Source of the DNA: Nemopilema nomurai
Taxonomy: Eukaryota; Cnidaria; Scyphozoa; Rhizostomeae; Rhizostomatidae
DNA: 64,000 nucleotides
Assembly: GCA_003864495.1 (NCBI GenBank)
Contig: PEDN01001363.1
Location: forward strand, 248,001 to 312,000
Reading direction: 5' to 3'
The first letter of the stretch is position 1. Each line of letters begins with the position of its first letter. Of this stretch, positions 12,379 through 23,917 are shown piece after piece. Under the pieces are notes generated by a model. It was not told where the DNA came from. It worked only from the letters and a program-made list of their open reading frames with translations, and searched no databases. The position numbers were made by a program, and so were the translations under genes.

Positions 12379-15300
12379 ATGATGTCAGAAGAAGATCGCA
12401 TGAGGATGGAGCTGCAAAGAATGCAGAGAAGAGCTGACGAGATAACTGATGAGGTTAGAAATAATGAATATAACCCCTGCCATTGTTCCAAACAAAACAC
12501 TGAAATACTAAGTTTCATTTTATTGTTTATTCAATCAGGTGATGGATGGAGAAACAGACATGTTAGTGTCTCCATTATCTGTTGTCACTTTCTAAGTGAG
12601 AGTGGCTAGAAATAATGGTAAAACTTGCAGTAACTTGCTAATGATACACTGATCTTGAATTGCGTATAGATGTTCTCTATTTATTTTTTGTGTTTGTTGG
12701 AGATATGTTCATCATACAGTAGATGTCCAATTAGTTGCTGTTGCATAATTTTTATGTGATATTTTAAGCACATTTTTTTGCTTTCCTTAGTAAAAATGGA
12801 CAAAAGGATCTGATGAAAAGCTTCAAATAATAGATATGAAAACTATATGTACTTGTTCAAAGTGTAAATATTTTAGTCACTGATGCGCTGAAGATTGTTT
12901 TCTGCAGGAAGTGTGTTTCATACTTTATTATATTCAGAATATTTTGATTTCAATGGTTTTTAGAATTGGTTTCTCAGTAAATGTTATATGTAAATATACA
13001 TTTGGCATATACTAAGTGCAACTATCTTTAAGAATCAATTTTTTGGTAATATGCAGATATAATTGTTCATTTTATTATGTTGAGTATTTCCCTTTAGTCA
13101 CTTGAGAGCACAAGACGAATTCTGAGAACAGCAGAAGAGGTATTTATGCTTTTCCCTGCCATACTGAATTAGTCATTTGAATATAGCTAACTAGTTCAAA
13201 TTATGAAAACCTTAAATAATGCCAGTGAAGGAGCAGACCATTAAATATCTGTGACTTATTGTTTATAATTTTTAACACAGACTCAAGATGTTGGAATTAA
13301 GACACTACTTGAGCTTGATGAACAAGGAGAGAAACTTGACCGAATAGATGAGACACTGGACAACATCAATGCAGATATGAAAGTGGCTGAGAAAAATTTG
13401 ACTGGTCTGGAAAAATTTTGTGGCCTTTGCATTTGCAGTTGTAGAAGGTGAGTGGTTACTTAAACACATATTGAATTAAATCATTAGAATTTGTTTGGAT
13501 AACAGAAACTTATTGTGTTTCACTTGTTTCAATTTTCGTGTCACATGTTTTTCTTACCTACCAGTATATGAAACTATTATTATATTGTATTTCAGCAATT
13601 ATATTTATTTTTTACAGCAATTGAGTTGCTTTTTATGTTTGAGGAGCTACAGAAAATTTAATATGATAGGCTTCATATTATATAAACTCAGATTTTTTAA
13701 AAGCACTTTGCATGCTCAATAACTTTGATTCATATATATAGTTTATTCATGATAAACATTGACATTCTATTTATGATATTCTTCAGATTCTCAATGACTT
13801 TTTGGAAGTTGTTAGAGATAAGCTTCCATGCTCTGTCCCTTGACCTAAGAGCCAGTATCAGTTGCTAAGAATTTCCCTTGTCTCTAAAATTCCATTGAAA
13901 GGGATAATTTGTCATTTCATACAGTCAGAGGCAGGTTATTGCTGGTCGGTGAAATGGTACCCACTAACTGACAGAACACCTGTCTCATGTTTGTAGAATG
14001 ATCCAGTGGGATGATGATCATATGACTGGCATTTTAACTGACAGCGAATTTTATGTTCTAGTCTCATCGATGCAAATATGTTTTCAATATCTTTTAGGAA
14101 GAAAAACTTTGAGAAATCGGCTGAATACAGGAACGCATACGAAAAAGGAGGTGATGATAAGGGAGCAGGTGTAAAGGGTAACACAAATGGTGGTCAGAGA
14201 GGTGATGCACCAGCCCAAGGAGGATATATCCAAAGGTTGGTTGATTTTTTTAGCAGTGGCTTGACCTTTTCAACATTTGACTCTACACAGTTTCCATCAA
14301 TGACAGCTAGGCCTTGTTGAAGAAGTGAAAAGCCCCTCAAACATTTGTGCGCATATAAGATACTCTTTGAAAATTTGAAATATTATAGTTAGAATGATTA
14401 AAGTCAAATAGGGCACACTTTCAACAAAAAGATTTCTTGCACTGGATGTCCTTTGGAACTTCATGTTCAAACAGGCCTTTTGCAAGAGTTTTCTGGCAAA
14501 CAGACAAACTCTGTCAATACCAGAATTCACTGGTTTTCATGCAAAAAGCCAATGCTATAAAGATTTAATTGCTGATGCCATCATGCAGTGTTCATCTTTT
14601 CCAAAAAGTGCAGAGGTGCCTAGTCTACATAAGTGACATTTCAATGGGGATGCATGGGAACAACGCCCACAAGGAATAACAGAGGATGTCTTCTATTCAT
14701 CCGTAAAGCCATTAAAACAAAGAACTCATATTTGATTGACAATTGACATGGCGAAATTTTTTTCTCCAGCTAATTATTCAGCTAAGTAAGAATAATCAAA
14801 GTTTCAGAAAAATCCTGAAGCTTTCTCAATCAGTAATGAAGCTTTCTCATCACCTTAGCATCTTGCTCTTTGAGTTACTGCATTGTTTTTTACTTGATCA
14901 CTCAATTTTGAAAAATGATTTCCAAAAATTCCTGCTTCGATGATGTAGTGTAATAATAAATAATTTGTCTATTGGAAGCTAGAGTGTCATAACGCCTGTG
15001 TTAATCTTAATCATGTAAGCAATTTTTAGGTTGCACACTTAGAAATTGATTTGTAAGAAATTTTTAGGCTGCAGTGTACATTGTCGACGCCAGCCACCTA
15101 ATAGCCACCACCAAAGCAATTTTTAAGTATGCACAACAATTTCTTCTGCGTATAGGCTAGTAAATATGCGTGAGCTGGATGTTCCTATGTTGTGGTCCAA
15201 GGTTCATATTGACGTAACTGGTCGCATTTGGCCTGAAAGCGACATCTTTGATTTGTTCTCATCGATTTGTTTCTTATCAGGGTAACAAATGATGCTCGTG

Positions 15301-16794
15301 AGGATGAAATGGACGAAAACTTAGGGTAAGTTTTCGACTTTGATCTTGTTAAATCATGTACACAGTGTATGGCCTAGTTTCCACTAAAAGCGTGTTATGA
15401 CATATACTGTCCAAAAGGAGTCCTTTCTGTTACTGGCTGACATCTGGAAATTTATAGAGTGATCTTGTGGTCAAGACGTTATTGTTTTTTAGTTGTTGAG
15501 TTTAGACAAGATGCCATTTTTGGCTTCATATAGGGAATGGCGCCTAATTTGTTCACAAAACATCATACTTGGATCTTGTTGCGTAACATTGATAAAGGAC
15601 CGTTTATTATCGTTACAAAGAGGCTTCAACTCTTTACCGCTCTTGATGGGTGTAAAATCAAAAGCTCGTAATTTTTTTCGATGAAAACTGCATGTTTTTT
15701 TAAACGCTTTTAAGCATATTCTGGCTCAGATATGTCATCTTCTTAAGCATATGCCAAGCATACCTCCAAACCTTGGATTTTTACTTTTGTAGTCTTTTTT
15801 AGTTTTAAGGCTTTGAAACAAACACAAGTGTGAACAAGGCATTAAAGATTCGAATTAAAGCTGTCTGAGTTATATCCATAACATACAAAATCTTTTTTTC
15901 GAAAATTTGCATGTTAATAAGAAAAACATAAACTGCACTAAACATGAACTACTTTTCTAAACTGTTTTCGTTGTAGTGACCTAACTTTGTGGCATAACTT
16001 TCAGTATTTATTTCCTTTTTGTTATGAAGTTCTCTATATTTGTTCAATTATCATTTGTAATGCAAGGAGATTATTGTAATCATTTCAATAAGGCAGAGTT
16101 TGACATTTTTCCATGGTCTTACGTAGGACTGTGAGCTGTGATAAGAGACAAGTCAAAACGTTGCATTTTTCTTTCTCTTAGACAAGTTGCTGGAATTGTG
16201 GGAAATTTGAAGGCGATGGCAATTGACATGGGAACAGAACTTGATACACAGAATAGGCAGATTGACCGGATAACAGACAAGGTTTGTGTCTATTATTTGT
16301 CCGTAATCAACTTGTCTTGTTTGAGCGAGCTCAAACCCAGCTAATTGTTTTTCATTTTGTCATCTTCTGTTATTAACGTATTTCCAGATGCTTCGCGTGA
16401 GTGGAAGCATTAAATTCATTGCCTTATCTTTTATGTAAATATCAATACTATTACCTGAAAGATGTATTCGTTTCGAATCGGTCATTAAAAAAATTTCCAG
16501 GCCATTTGTGAAGCTGATGCGCGTAAAAGAGGGGAATGAAGTCGGCAAATTCGCACAATTTCAGAAAAATAAAAAGTTTCTTTTCTTTGAATGGGATGTT
16601 TTCTATTTCCTTGCTGCTCCAATATCTTGCCTTATTGGCTATGAATTATTAATTATTTGTCATAATATATTTCCTTCCCTTGTTGCACATACAGCCTTGA
16701 CCCACGAACCTTTTTCTTTCGACAGACAAATTCAAATGAAGCTCGCATTGAGGGTGCAAATGTGAGGGCCAGAAAAATTCTGAAAAATGCTTGA
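12379..16794 (+). CDS. SNAP25: SNAP-25 t-SNARE, seven exons
   Basis: Exons: 12379-12453, 13098-13139, 13281-13447, 14098-14235, 15281-15325, 16182-16281, 16726-16794, joined by GT-AG introns to 211 residues (vertebrate SNAP-25 has 206). SNAP-25 supplies the Qb and Qc helices of the plasma-membrane SNARE complex with syntaxin and synaptobrevin, driving exocytosis. The Qb helix (about residues 20-80) has [12 protein letters not shown] and the ionic-layer glutamine Q54 in LDEQGE; the Qc helix (about 142-205) has [14 protein letters not shown] and Q179 in [10 protein letters not shown]. Between them C86, C89, C91 and C93 form the CGLCICSC palmitoylation cluster that anchors the protein to membrane. 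The linker (about 95-140) is glycine-rich and less conserved. The start has an in-frame second Met directly after the first. A bilaterian/cnidarian SNAP-25, rather than SNAP-23 or SNAP-29, is favoured by the cysteine cluster and helix identity. Confidence 0.95.
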
Positions 16795-19700
16795 CATTTT
16801 GCTATTCTTATTAAAGATCGCGCATTTAATGGTGTGCGCAAATCATATCTGAAGATTTTTTCAAAGCACAATTACAATTTTCTCTAATCATGTACATATG
16901 TATCAAGTGATTATTTTTTCCAGTATCCACACGTATTATCTTTGGGGATGATAAATGATTGGACAAAGTATATCAACTTACACAATATATGCGTCTTATG
17001 CTACTCAACGTTTTCCAAAAACTGGGTGCTTTTTATCTTTACAGTCACAGGTTGAACTCAATAGCCAATATTCTAGCGTATGTGAATTCTTACTAAATGT
17101 GACGATTTTTTTTAAAATCAATTGACATGCCAATATTTTACTTCCCAATGTTTCTTGGAAGTTATTTCCAAATGCCACCTAATAGACATGTGCCAAGGAA
17201 ATTTGGGTTTTTTCCTCAGGATGCCGTATAAAAGACCCGTCTAAAATTAGTTAGATTTCACTCAAGATATGGTTAAGCTTGGGATGGCCCTGTTTAAGGC
17301 AAAATTTGAATCTTCAGTTGCAAAGCATTGCTTTAAGTAACTTTTTATGCTGCCCGCTCAACTCGTGTTTGAAAGCCATTTTCATTGATGACCATTTCAA
17401 TACGTTCCTTTGTTTGAAATTTATGAAATATCTTTGCTTGTAATTTATAACTGTAGAAGTTGATCCAATTTTCCTGTAATTAAAGGCATGCGCAGTCGGT
17501 AGTTAAGCCTTTTCTACTGTTGCGCATGCGCATACAAGTGATGTAGCCCAGTCCTCTAGCGGAGATTTTTCCAACAAACCGAATGGTTGTTGCGCTAAAC
17601 GACATGGATGTTAATTCCGATTTTTTCCAGCTGAGCAAGAGAAAGTTATAACCTTCTTCCGGGAGGCAATTTTTATAATCCAAATCCTAGTTACCACTTT
17701 CATTTTCCAATATGGAAATTACTAATAAACCTTATTCAAGTTTGTCATAAACATTATCCGGCCTCCAGCCGCAGAGCTGTCACTTTTTCTGGACTCTTGA
17801 GTTTAATCAGACCTAAAACTAAATTTGAGTAGCCCCTGTAGCTAACCTGCCTTTATGAGACTGCCATAGAAAACCCATCCTATTAGCACAGCACTCTTAA
17901 CAATATCTACCTGAAATCATTCAGTTTGCGGTAAATAGAACAGGGACGACAGTATCAAGTAGCCATAGACCCGTAAAACCTGATAGAGCGGGTCAAAGCT
18001 AGTTTTTCTATAATATAGTCTCGTCACCAACCCCTCTTCCCCCTCTTCGTCGCTCTCTCATTTTAACAGTCCACCTCAGCTAGAAATTTTCCAGCTATTC
18101 ATCTGGAAAAAATTACAAGTATTACGTTAAATTGACTGAAATTTATTCCTCAGACGAGGTATGTTCTAAAAACGCAAGGCCTTCAAAGCCGCGTGCTATA
18201 GCTCTAATTTAGGACGATAGTGACAGATCGAAACCTGCCACTGACGATTGAAGCTTGAACTTTTTCGAAGAAAGGCTTTGTCTTTTAAAGTTGATTTCTA
18301 GTATGTCTCAAAGGCTAGCCCTTTACGTTCACGTATAGCTTTTCTAGCAATGTAGTTTTTTATGAAGTAAATTATTAGGGTGAAGTTCGTTGTTAGTCCT
18401 CGTCTCGGGGTTGCTGTAATTTTGTCCCTCTGACTCTATTCTTGACGTCATGTGTGCTTCTGTCTCAAAGCCTTGCAGACCACATGCGAGATATCTGCTT
18501 ACATTCAAGACCCGCGTGACAATCATTGCATTGGCAGAATTGTTTTGAATCCTTGATGCGATAGAATTGGGTGTGTGCTGCCATTTATGTACGTGCACTG
18601 TTATAATCGTATCATAAGCATGTTGCATACACACCTATGACACTCTCGTGTACCGGCTATTGGAATATTCCGTGCGCTGGCAAGTGTCCTGCACAAACTG
18701 TTCTTGCGCCAATAATTCTGTACAAGTTTTGACATGCACACGCTCGAGATCCCTATGTGACGTATTTAGTCACTCGTGTACTCTTTTGCGTGCCTTTCCT
18801 CCGTGACACTTGGAATCCAAAGCCCCTTCTGTGTTGTTTTCTGGGTTCACTGTTTGACATAGTATAACATCGCATCGACAAAAATTCGAGGCTCATTTTT
18901 CATTATGAGCCACCATGCAAGGGAATAGCGATGGACCACTGATGAGATGCGCTTCTAGAGACCTAATGCGAGTTAATTATCATCTAGGTCCCGAGGGATT
19001 TCGCATGCAGGTCTTATTTTATAACTTCATGTGTTTGTGTATACCACGTGACTAGTAAATGCTTAGAAATTATATTTTCGAATTTTAAACTGATTGCACC
19101 TTGGAAAACCCCGATTGCAAAAATTGGAATGGTCGCAACAGACGGAAAGAAGTAGTTTCCACTTAAACTAAAGGTCACAAATTCCAAATTGTCGCCATTC
19201 TTGCGATCATATGAAGAACCAGTTTGAGATCAGCTTGCAAGCTTTAAAGCATGTCCAAGGTCCCAAACAACTTTGTATTAGCATTACCCATGCACAAAGC
19301 TAAGATAATTCAGCATCTTTATAAATTTAGCATTGGGTGCCTTTCCTGCCTTCACTATGCCTCAACCACTACTATGACCATGATAAAGGAATTTAACTTT
19401 TTACCTTAGTTCCGTATTGGCTCTCCTTCACAGCGGATAGTAAAGTATACACGCAGGCAACCCTCTACCCGTTTTGTTGGTTAACCTTCTTCTTGTACCA
19501 ACATGAATAAATTTTTGGTTTTATTGCATTGTAACCCTTATTTAAAGTTGAATTTCAGAGCCTCATGACAGATGAAAATTGTACAGCTGCCTCTGGAAGC
19601 CTTACCAAAAATCTGTTCCCATTTCTCAAAACTTTGGCCAAACTTGCATAATTCGCACCATGTAGTCTGCCTTACTGATGATTCTGATAGAGAACTGATT

Positions 19701-19821
19701 TGAAAGAGATGGAGCTGATGCAAGGAATGTTTCAGGCGAAAGTTTAGCTTGATGAGCCCACTTCTACATTCTCGTATTCATGATCCAAGTAAATGGAATT
19801 GGGTTGAAGCGTAATGACTGA
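16795..19821. other. 3' flank of SNAP-25 and intergenic DNA
   Basis: ATTAAA at about 16810 lies only some 16 bases after the SNAP-25 stop, so the true poly(A) signal may be elsewhere. I see no coding exon with family resemblance. A palindromic TGCGCATGCGCA at about 17519-17530 resembles an NRF-1 binding site and may mark a promoter, but no convincing gene follows on either strand. Confidence 0.4.
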
Positions 19822-19823
19822 AT

Positions 19824-20090
19824 AGACCTTTCCCCTTATTACGTCATGCGCTCCTGAGTCCGCAATGCATTGTGGTACTTGTATTTAATATCGCGGCCGT
19901 CTGTTTACGTTTTCTATGGTGATCGAGACACGTTGTATTTTGCTGCTGAAAAATTGTTAAGAAATTGCCAAAAAATCATGGAAAATCCAGCAAATTCTGA
20001 TGGCCAGCACTTCCCTAGTTTTTTTCAAAACTCTAGTCCGGGGTCCAGTGCCAAGGAAGTATCGGCAACAGAAGAACTTTACGAGAACAG
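19824..20090 (+). repeat. left terminal inverted repeat
   Basis: About 267 bp, pairing with 23652-23915 in inverse orientation. The outer 220 bases or so are nearly perfect; I see one clear substitution (a T/C difference at about 19966) before the inner end, where a short indel and several changes appear after the SSPG-encoding stretch. It contains a CRE-like TTACGTCA, a GCAATGCATTG motif and the translation start of the nuclease gene. Confidence 0.9.
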
Positions 20091-21723
20091 AATTGTTATA
20101 GGAACATGCGGGCCTGCCAATGGCGATGGCTCTTCCGAAATAGTAGATACAGTGGGTGTGGATGAGACTGCAGAACAAGCCACAGTTGAAAAAGACGGTT
20201 GGTTAAGGTCCTTGACACTACTTCCAAGTTTTAGCCATGAAAAATTAGACGATCGTTTAATTAATAGCCCAGAGAATGGAGCAGCGCCCAAGGCATTTAG
20301 GAACAAAAAAGAAGGGTACAAACTATGGAAGGAGGGATATGTGCGTGCTGTATTCGTTAAACCTAACGTTAAGGGGAAACGTATGTTATTCCTTGTAAAG
20401 GCAAAAGTATCTGCATCAATGAAGAGTGTCCAGTACATGGTATATGTTCATCTAGACCAAATCAATGGTGATGTGGTTCATGCGAAATGCGATTGTAAAG
20501 CTGGTCAAGGAGGGTGTTGCAAGCATGTTGCTGCCTTACTTTATACTTTACTTGACTTTATCAACATTGACATTAAAGAAATACCAAGTGATATAACATG
20601 CACCCAGGTTGGGCAGAAATGGCATATTCCTTCAGGTGCAAGAAATCTGTCATCTAAAGCTTTTAAGTTTCGAGATCTTGTTTTTGAAAAAGCAGAAGAA
20701 ACTAAGAAGAGAAAGAGGCCTCTTGTAACTGGAAGCAGAGACACATATTGTGCTACACCACAGTTTGCTTTGGAAACAAGTCCAGATGAACTAGAAGGCT
20801 TAGTGGAAAGGCTGAGATTGGCAGGCAAGGCCCCAATGTTTTGTGAAGCAATAGAGTCAAATAATTATCAGCCTTGCTCTTTGTTTCAAACATCAAGCAC
20901 AAGAGCTTTGGAGAAATTTTCAGGAAGCATTTTCAATGAGCAAACCGAGTTGCATTACATTCATAGACTTTATTGTGAGGTGCCACATGATAATGATGTC
21001 AGTGAATTACAGTTGAAGGAAGAAATTATCCAAAACATTATTTCTAAAGTTGGCATATCTGTTGAAAAATCGATTGAGATTTGTACCAAAACAATACAGC
21101 AGAGTGAAGAGCCAGCATGGTATTTGGAACGGGCCAAAAGAATAACTGCATCTATCTTTGGAAAAGTTTTAAACAGAAGACCAAATAACTATCCATCCTC
21201 TCTAATAAAAGCAGTTCTTGATAAAAACAAATATTGTTTAGAGTCAATGCCAGCACCACTAAGATGGGGAATCAATAATGAGAATACTGCTATTGCAAAA
21301 TACAGTGAACTTAATCCTGAGCTTGAGGTGAAGAAATGTGGCTTCATTATAAGTCCAAAATGGCCCTGGTTGGGTGGTACACCTGATGGTATCATCTTTG
21401 ATAATGATTGTCCTGTTGGTGGCTTAGAGGTAAAGTGTCCTTTTTCAAAGAGAGACATGACATTGGAGGAAGCTTCTTTGAAAGACCGGACTTTCTTCTT
21501 AAAGCTAACTGATGCTGGCTTAAAACTGAAGGAAAAACATGCATATTATTATCAATGTCAAGGACTTGTAAATTTACTGGGACTTGAATGGATTGACTTT
21601 GTAGTTTTTACATTAAAAGATTTTCATTGTGAAAGAATTTATAAAGATAAGTCTTTGTGGAAGTCAAAAATGCTTCCATCATTGACTGTCTTTTTTGTTA
21701 ACCACATTTTGCCAAGGTTGTAA
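19870..21723 (+). CDS. transposon SWIM zinc finger / YqaJ-type nuclease
   Basis: 617 residues from the first ATG. A second in-frame ATG at 19978 (MENPANSDGQ) is a strong alternative start, because the first 36 residues lie in AT-rich repeat DNA. Order of parts: an acidic, unassigned N-terminus; a SWIM zinc finger at about 203-222 with CDC followed by CCKH; a linker; and a YqaJ-like exonuclease fold from about 415 to 590. The nuclease core shows RWG-x-NNE at about 464, GGTPDG with the catalytic Asp at about 505, LEVKCP with the E-x-K pair at about 519-523, and YYYQCQG at about 558. YqaJ nucleases belong to the lambda-exonuclease family of PD-(D/E)XK enzymes. In ISL2EU elements such a protein accompanies the transposase; its step in transposition is not known to me. 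The frame has no stops, so it looks functional. Confidence 0.9.
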   Translation: MWYLYLISRPSVYVFYGDRDTLYFAAEKLLRNCQKIMENPANSDGQHFPSFFQNSSPGSSAKEVSATEELYENRIVIGTCGPANGDGSSEIVDTVGVDETAEQATVEKDGWLRSLTLLPSFSHEKLDDRLINSPENGAAPKAFRNKKEGYKLWKEGYVRAVFVKPNVKGKRMLFLVKAKVSASMKSVQYMVYVHLDQINGDVVHAKCDCKAGQGGCCKHVAALLYTLLDFINIDIKEIPSDITCTQVGQKWHIPSGARNLSSKAFKFRDLVFEKAEETKKRKRPLVTGSRDTYCATPQFALETSPDELEGLVERLRLAGKAPMFCEAIESNNYQPCSLFQTSSTRALEKFSGSIFNEQTELHYIHRLYCEVPHDNDVSELQLKEEIIQNIISKVGISVEKSIEICTKTIQQSEEPAWYLERAKRITASIFGKVLNRRPNNYPSSLIKAVLDKNKYCLESMPAPLRWGINNENTAIAKYSELNPELEVKKCGFIISPKWPWLGGTPDGIIFDNDCPVGGLEVKCPFSKRDMTLEEASLKDRTFFLKLTDAGLKLKEKHAYYYQCQGLVNLLGLEWIDFVVFTLKDFHCERIYKDKSLWKSKMLPSLTVFFVNHILPRL

Positions 21724-22058
21724 AAATGTTGCCAAAGTATTGTGAAACTATAAAATCCTTTTATTTCTTGCAAAAGCTTACACACATGTTTAATTTTCTT
21801 CAGAATGTTAATATTCATTTGTATTTTTTTAATTTCTAATATTTAATAGAACCATTATATGTTTAAAGCTTTCATTTAAATAGGAAAATGTTAGAAAGAC
21901 AAAATAAAAAGACCTAGTGTGTTCTTGTAGTTTGATAAAATTGAAAACCACCAAAAATTAAAATCATTATCTGATTTCATTTTGATTTGATTATATCTAA
22001 TTTAACTGTAAAAAAGTATGAAGTTACAGAAGAGAAAGTATCCTTTACAAAAATGTCC
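21724..22058. other. AT-rich spacer between the two transposon genes
   Basis: Non-coding region between the convergent stops. It holds AATAAA-type signals for both directions: AAAATAAAAAG at about 21899-21909 for the plus-strand gene. Probably the overlapping 3' UTRs of the two transcripts. Confidence 0.5.
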
Positions 22059-23618
22059 TTAATCATCTGCTGCATTTTCATTGATTAAAGGAGGAAGGAA
22101 GTTTGTAAGATAGGCACAAATAACCCAGATTTCATTCAACTGAGATGCAATTGTTAAAGGGAAAACTGAGCTTAAAATTTTAAATGTTTTTATCCTTGAA
22201 ATGGCCCTCTCTACGTGGATTCGAACTGATGCAATTTGCCTCGTCTCTATCTCCTCTCCCAAAGACAAATGCTCTTTTCCCCTCATAAATGGTGGAATGT
22301 TGAGGCCTACACCTTCTGGTAAGTCACTCTCTATGTCAAAGCCTCTATCTGCCATCACAGAGTCACCTTTCTCAAGTAGACCATAGAGTTGGCTGTTGCG
22401 TGTAGCATTTTTATCACTGGTCCTCCCTGTATAAAGTTCTGATACAAAGGAAACTGCTCCAGCTGGACTGATTCCTAGAAGGCCCTTAGCTGTGTTATAG
22501 TGCTTGTAATTTGAATAAGTTGCACTTTGTGACCTCAGTGAAGATGGCCTCTCAATATAAAGCTCAGTGCAGTCAATGATTACTCTTGTTGAAGGATATG
22601 TCTCTTTGAAACAGTTTGGCATTGTTTTCATAACAGAAGATTTAGATGGCCATATTGGGTATGATCTGAACTTGCTATGTAAAAAATCAAGCCAAGTGAT
22701 CCATATTCTGGAGAACTGGGTTGTAGATATTCCTGCTCTGTAAGCAATGTCTTCTTCAAGGAGACCTAACCTTAGTTTCACAAGAACAAGAAAAAATTCT
22801 TGTTCAGCAGGTAAGCTTCTCTTTGGACCTCGTTTTATGTGGTCAGCTGATATAATTTTGCTGGCATTTGTATTTGAGCCAACATAAATTAAATTGTTGA
22901 CAGCAGGACCAAAGGATTCCAAAATTATTTTGAAAGTTTCATAATCTGGAAGTCCAGTATAGAATCGAAAAAGCTTTGGGTTGTCTTTCAAACCATCAGC
23001 AGAGAAGTTGTTAGGTTTACCCTCAGAACCTGTTTGTTGTCTCAGGTCCTTATTTGCCTCCTCAAGTTGTTTATTTTTCAATTCCAATTCTGCAACTCTT
23101 TTCATCAGTTCATTTTCAATGTCATTTGATGGTTCTGGGCCAGAAGATATTGATTGATCTTCACTATGTCCATGACAGGCTGGATCTGAATCAATGTGAA
23201 CATGGTCTGAGGTTTGTTCGGTAGACAAGTTCATGTTTCCAAAAAGTATTGTAGCCTTCTGTAAATTACTTGACCTGCTCCTTGCTTTAACGGTTGTTCT
23301 CATTCTCTGCTCTTTCTTGTCTTTATTCTTTGGCACTATCGTAGGGATATTATTCATGTAGGTTTTCCTACCATCAACGAAGTGTTTTGAGCATACCCTG
23401 TGGCCTTGGCCTGGATTGTCAAAGTTTTTCCTCGAAATCATGTGAAGCCACCGTTTACGGAGCTCTTGCTTTTCCTTACTTTTGCCGTTCGGAATTACAT
23501 AAAAGGAAAGCTGTGGATCTCTTAGGCTGTTGCTAAAACATTCTGGAACGCAGCAAGTGATCCCTCCAACGACAGATTTAATTTTGCCATCATTGCCTCT
23601 CTCCACCAACAGCACCAT
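22059..23618 (-). CDS. THAP-domain DDE transposase (ISL2EU type)
   Basis: 519 residues, uninterrupted. The N-terminal THAP zinc finger (about 20-85) binds DNA in this family: C22/C23, C27, W57, C76 and H79 give the C2CH pattern, with HRVCSKHF near its end. A glutamate/lysine-rich coiled coil follows at about 168-196. The C-terminal half is a DDE_Tnp_4-like RNase-H-fold catalytic domain; its acidic residues are D349 in IDCTE, D424 in MADRGFD and E470 in HVERAISR, and a GPKRSLPAEQEFFL segment precedes it, as in related helix-turn-helix linkers. It would cut and join the element ends. The gene faces the nuclease gene, with about 335 bases between their stop codons. Its ATG lies just inside the right inverted repeat and overlaps a short frame running in from that repeat. 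Confidence 0.92.
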   Translation of the reverse strand: MVLLVERGNDGKIKSVVGGITCCVPECFSNSLRDPQLSFYVIPNGKSKEKQELRKRWLHMISRKNFDNPGQGHRVCSKHFVDGRKTYMNNIPTIVPKNKDKKEQRMRTTVKARSRSSNLQKATILFGNMNLSTEQTSDHVHIDSDPACHGHSEDQSISSGPEPSNDIENELMKRVAELELKNKQLEEANKDLRQQTGSEGKPNNFSADGLKDNPKLFRFYTGLPDYETFKIILESFGPAVNNLIYVGSNTNASKIISADHIKRGPKRSLPAEQEFFLVLVKLRLGLLEEDIAYRAGISTTQFSRIWITWLDFLHSKFRSYPIWPSKSSVMKTMPNCFKETYPSTRVIIDCTELYIERPSSLRSQSATYSNYKHYNTAKGLLGISPAGAVSFVSELYTGRTSDKNATRNSQLYGLLEKGDSVMADRGFDIESDLPEGVGLNIPPFMRGKEHLSLGEEIETRQIASVRIHVERAISRIKTFKILSSVFPLTIASQLNEIWVICAYLTNFLPPLINENAADD

Positions 23619-23651
23619 TCATTTGATCTAGTCTGTGTCGCTTCCCCGTCG

Positions 23652-23915
23652 CTGTCTCGTACAGTTCTTCTGTTGCCGAAGCCTTTGGCACTGGTCCCCG
23701 GACTAGAGTTTTGAAAAAAACTAGGGAAGTGCTGGCCATCAGAATTTGCTGGATTTTCCATGATTTTTTGGCAGTTTCTTAACAATTTTTCAGCAGCAAA
23801 ATACAACGTGTCTCGATCACCATAGAAAACGTAAACAGACGGCCGCGATATTAAATACAAGTACCACAATGCATTGCGGACTCAGGAGCGCATGACGTAA
23901 TAAGGGGAAAGGTCT
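23652..23915 (-). repeat. right terminal inverted repeat
   Basis: Inverse copy of 19824-20090. Read on the minus strand it encodes the same MENPANSDGQ start and continues for about 35 codons in common with the nuclease gene, then diverges. The minus-strand frame that begins here (23869 down to 23522 from the first ATG, or from 23761 for MENPAN) overlaps the first 97 bases of the transposase gene in another frame. Confidence 0.9.
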
Positions 23916-23917
23916 AT

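Larger units (their letters stand above)
19822..23917. mobile_element. ISL2EU-like DNA transposon, apparently intact
   Basis: The element runs from 19824 to 23915 (4092 bp) and is flanked by AT on both sides (19822-19823 and 23916-23917), a 2-bp target duplication. Its ends are long inverted repeats of about 265 bp beginning AGACCTTTCCCC. It carries two convergent genes: a SWIM/YqaJ nuclease on the plus strand and a THAP/DDE transposase on the minus strand. That pairing, plus the 2-bp duplication, is the known composition of the eukaryotic ISL2EU superfamily. Both frames are open and the inverted repeats differ only by a few substitutions and small indels near their inner end, so insertion was probably recent and the copy may still be competent. 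Assignment to ISL2EU rests on gene content, not on a database comparison. Confidence 0.88.

Noticed and set aside
20079..21458. Minus-strand frames opposite the nuclease gene
   Set aside because: Antisense shadows of a well-supported coding sequence.
23522..23869. 115-codon minus-strand frame as a separate transposon protein
   Set aside because: It is the mirrored nuclease N-terminus in the right inverted repeat, extended by chance; it has no domain of its own. Its possible role as an upstream frame is noted as a finding.
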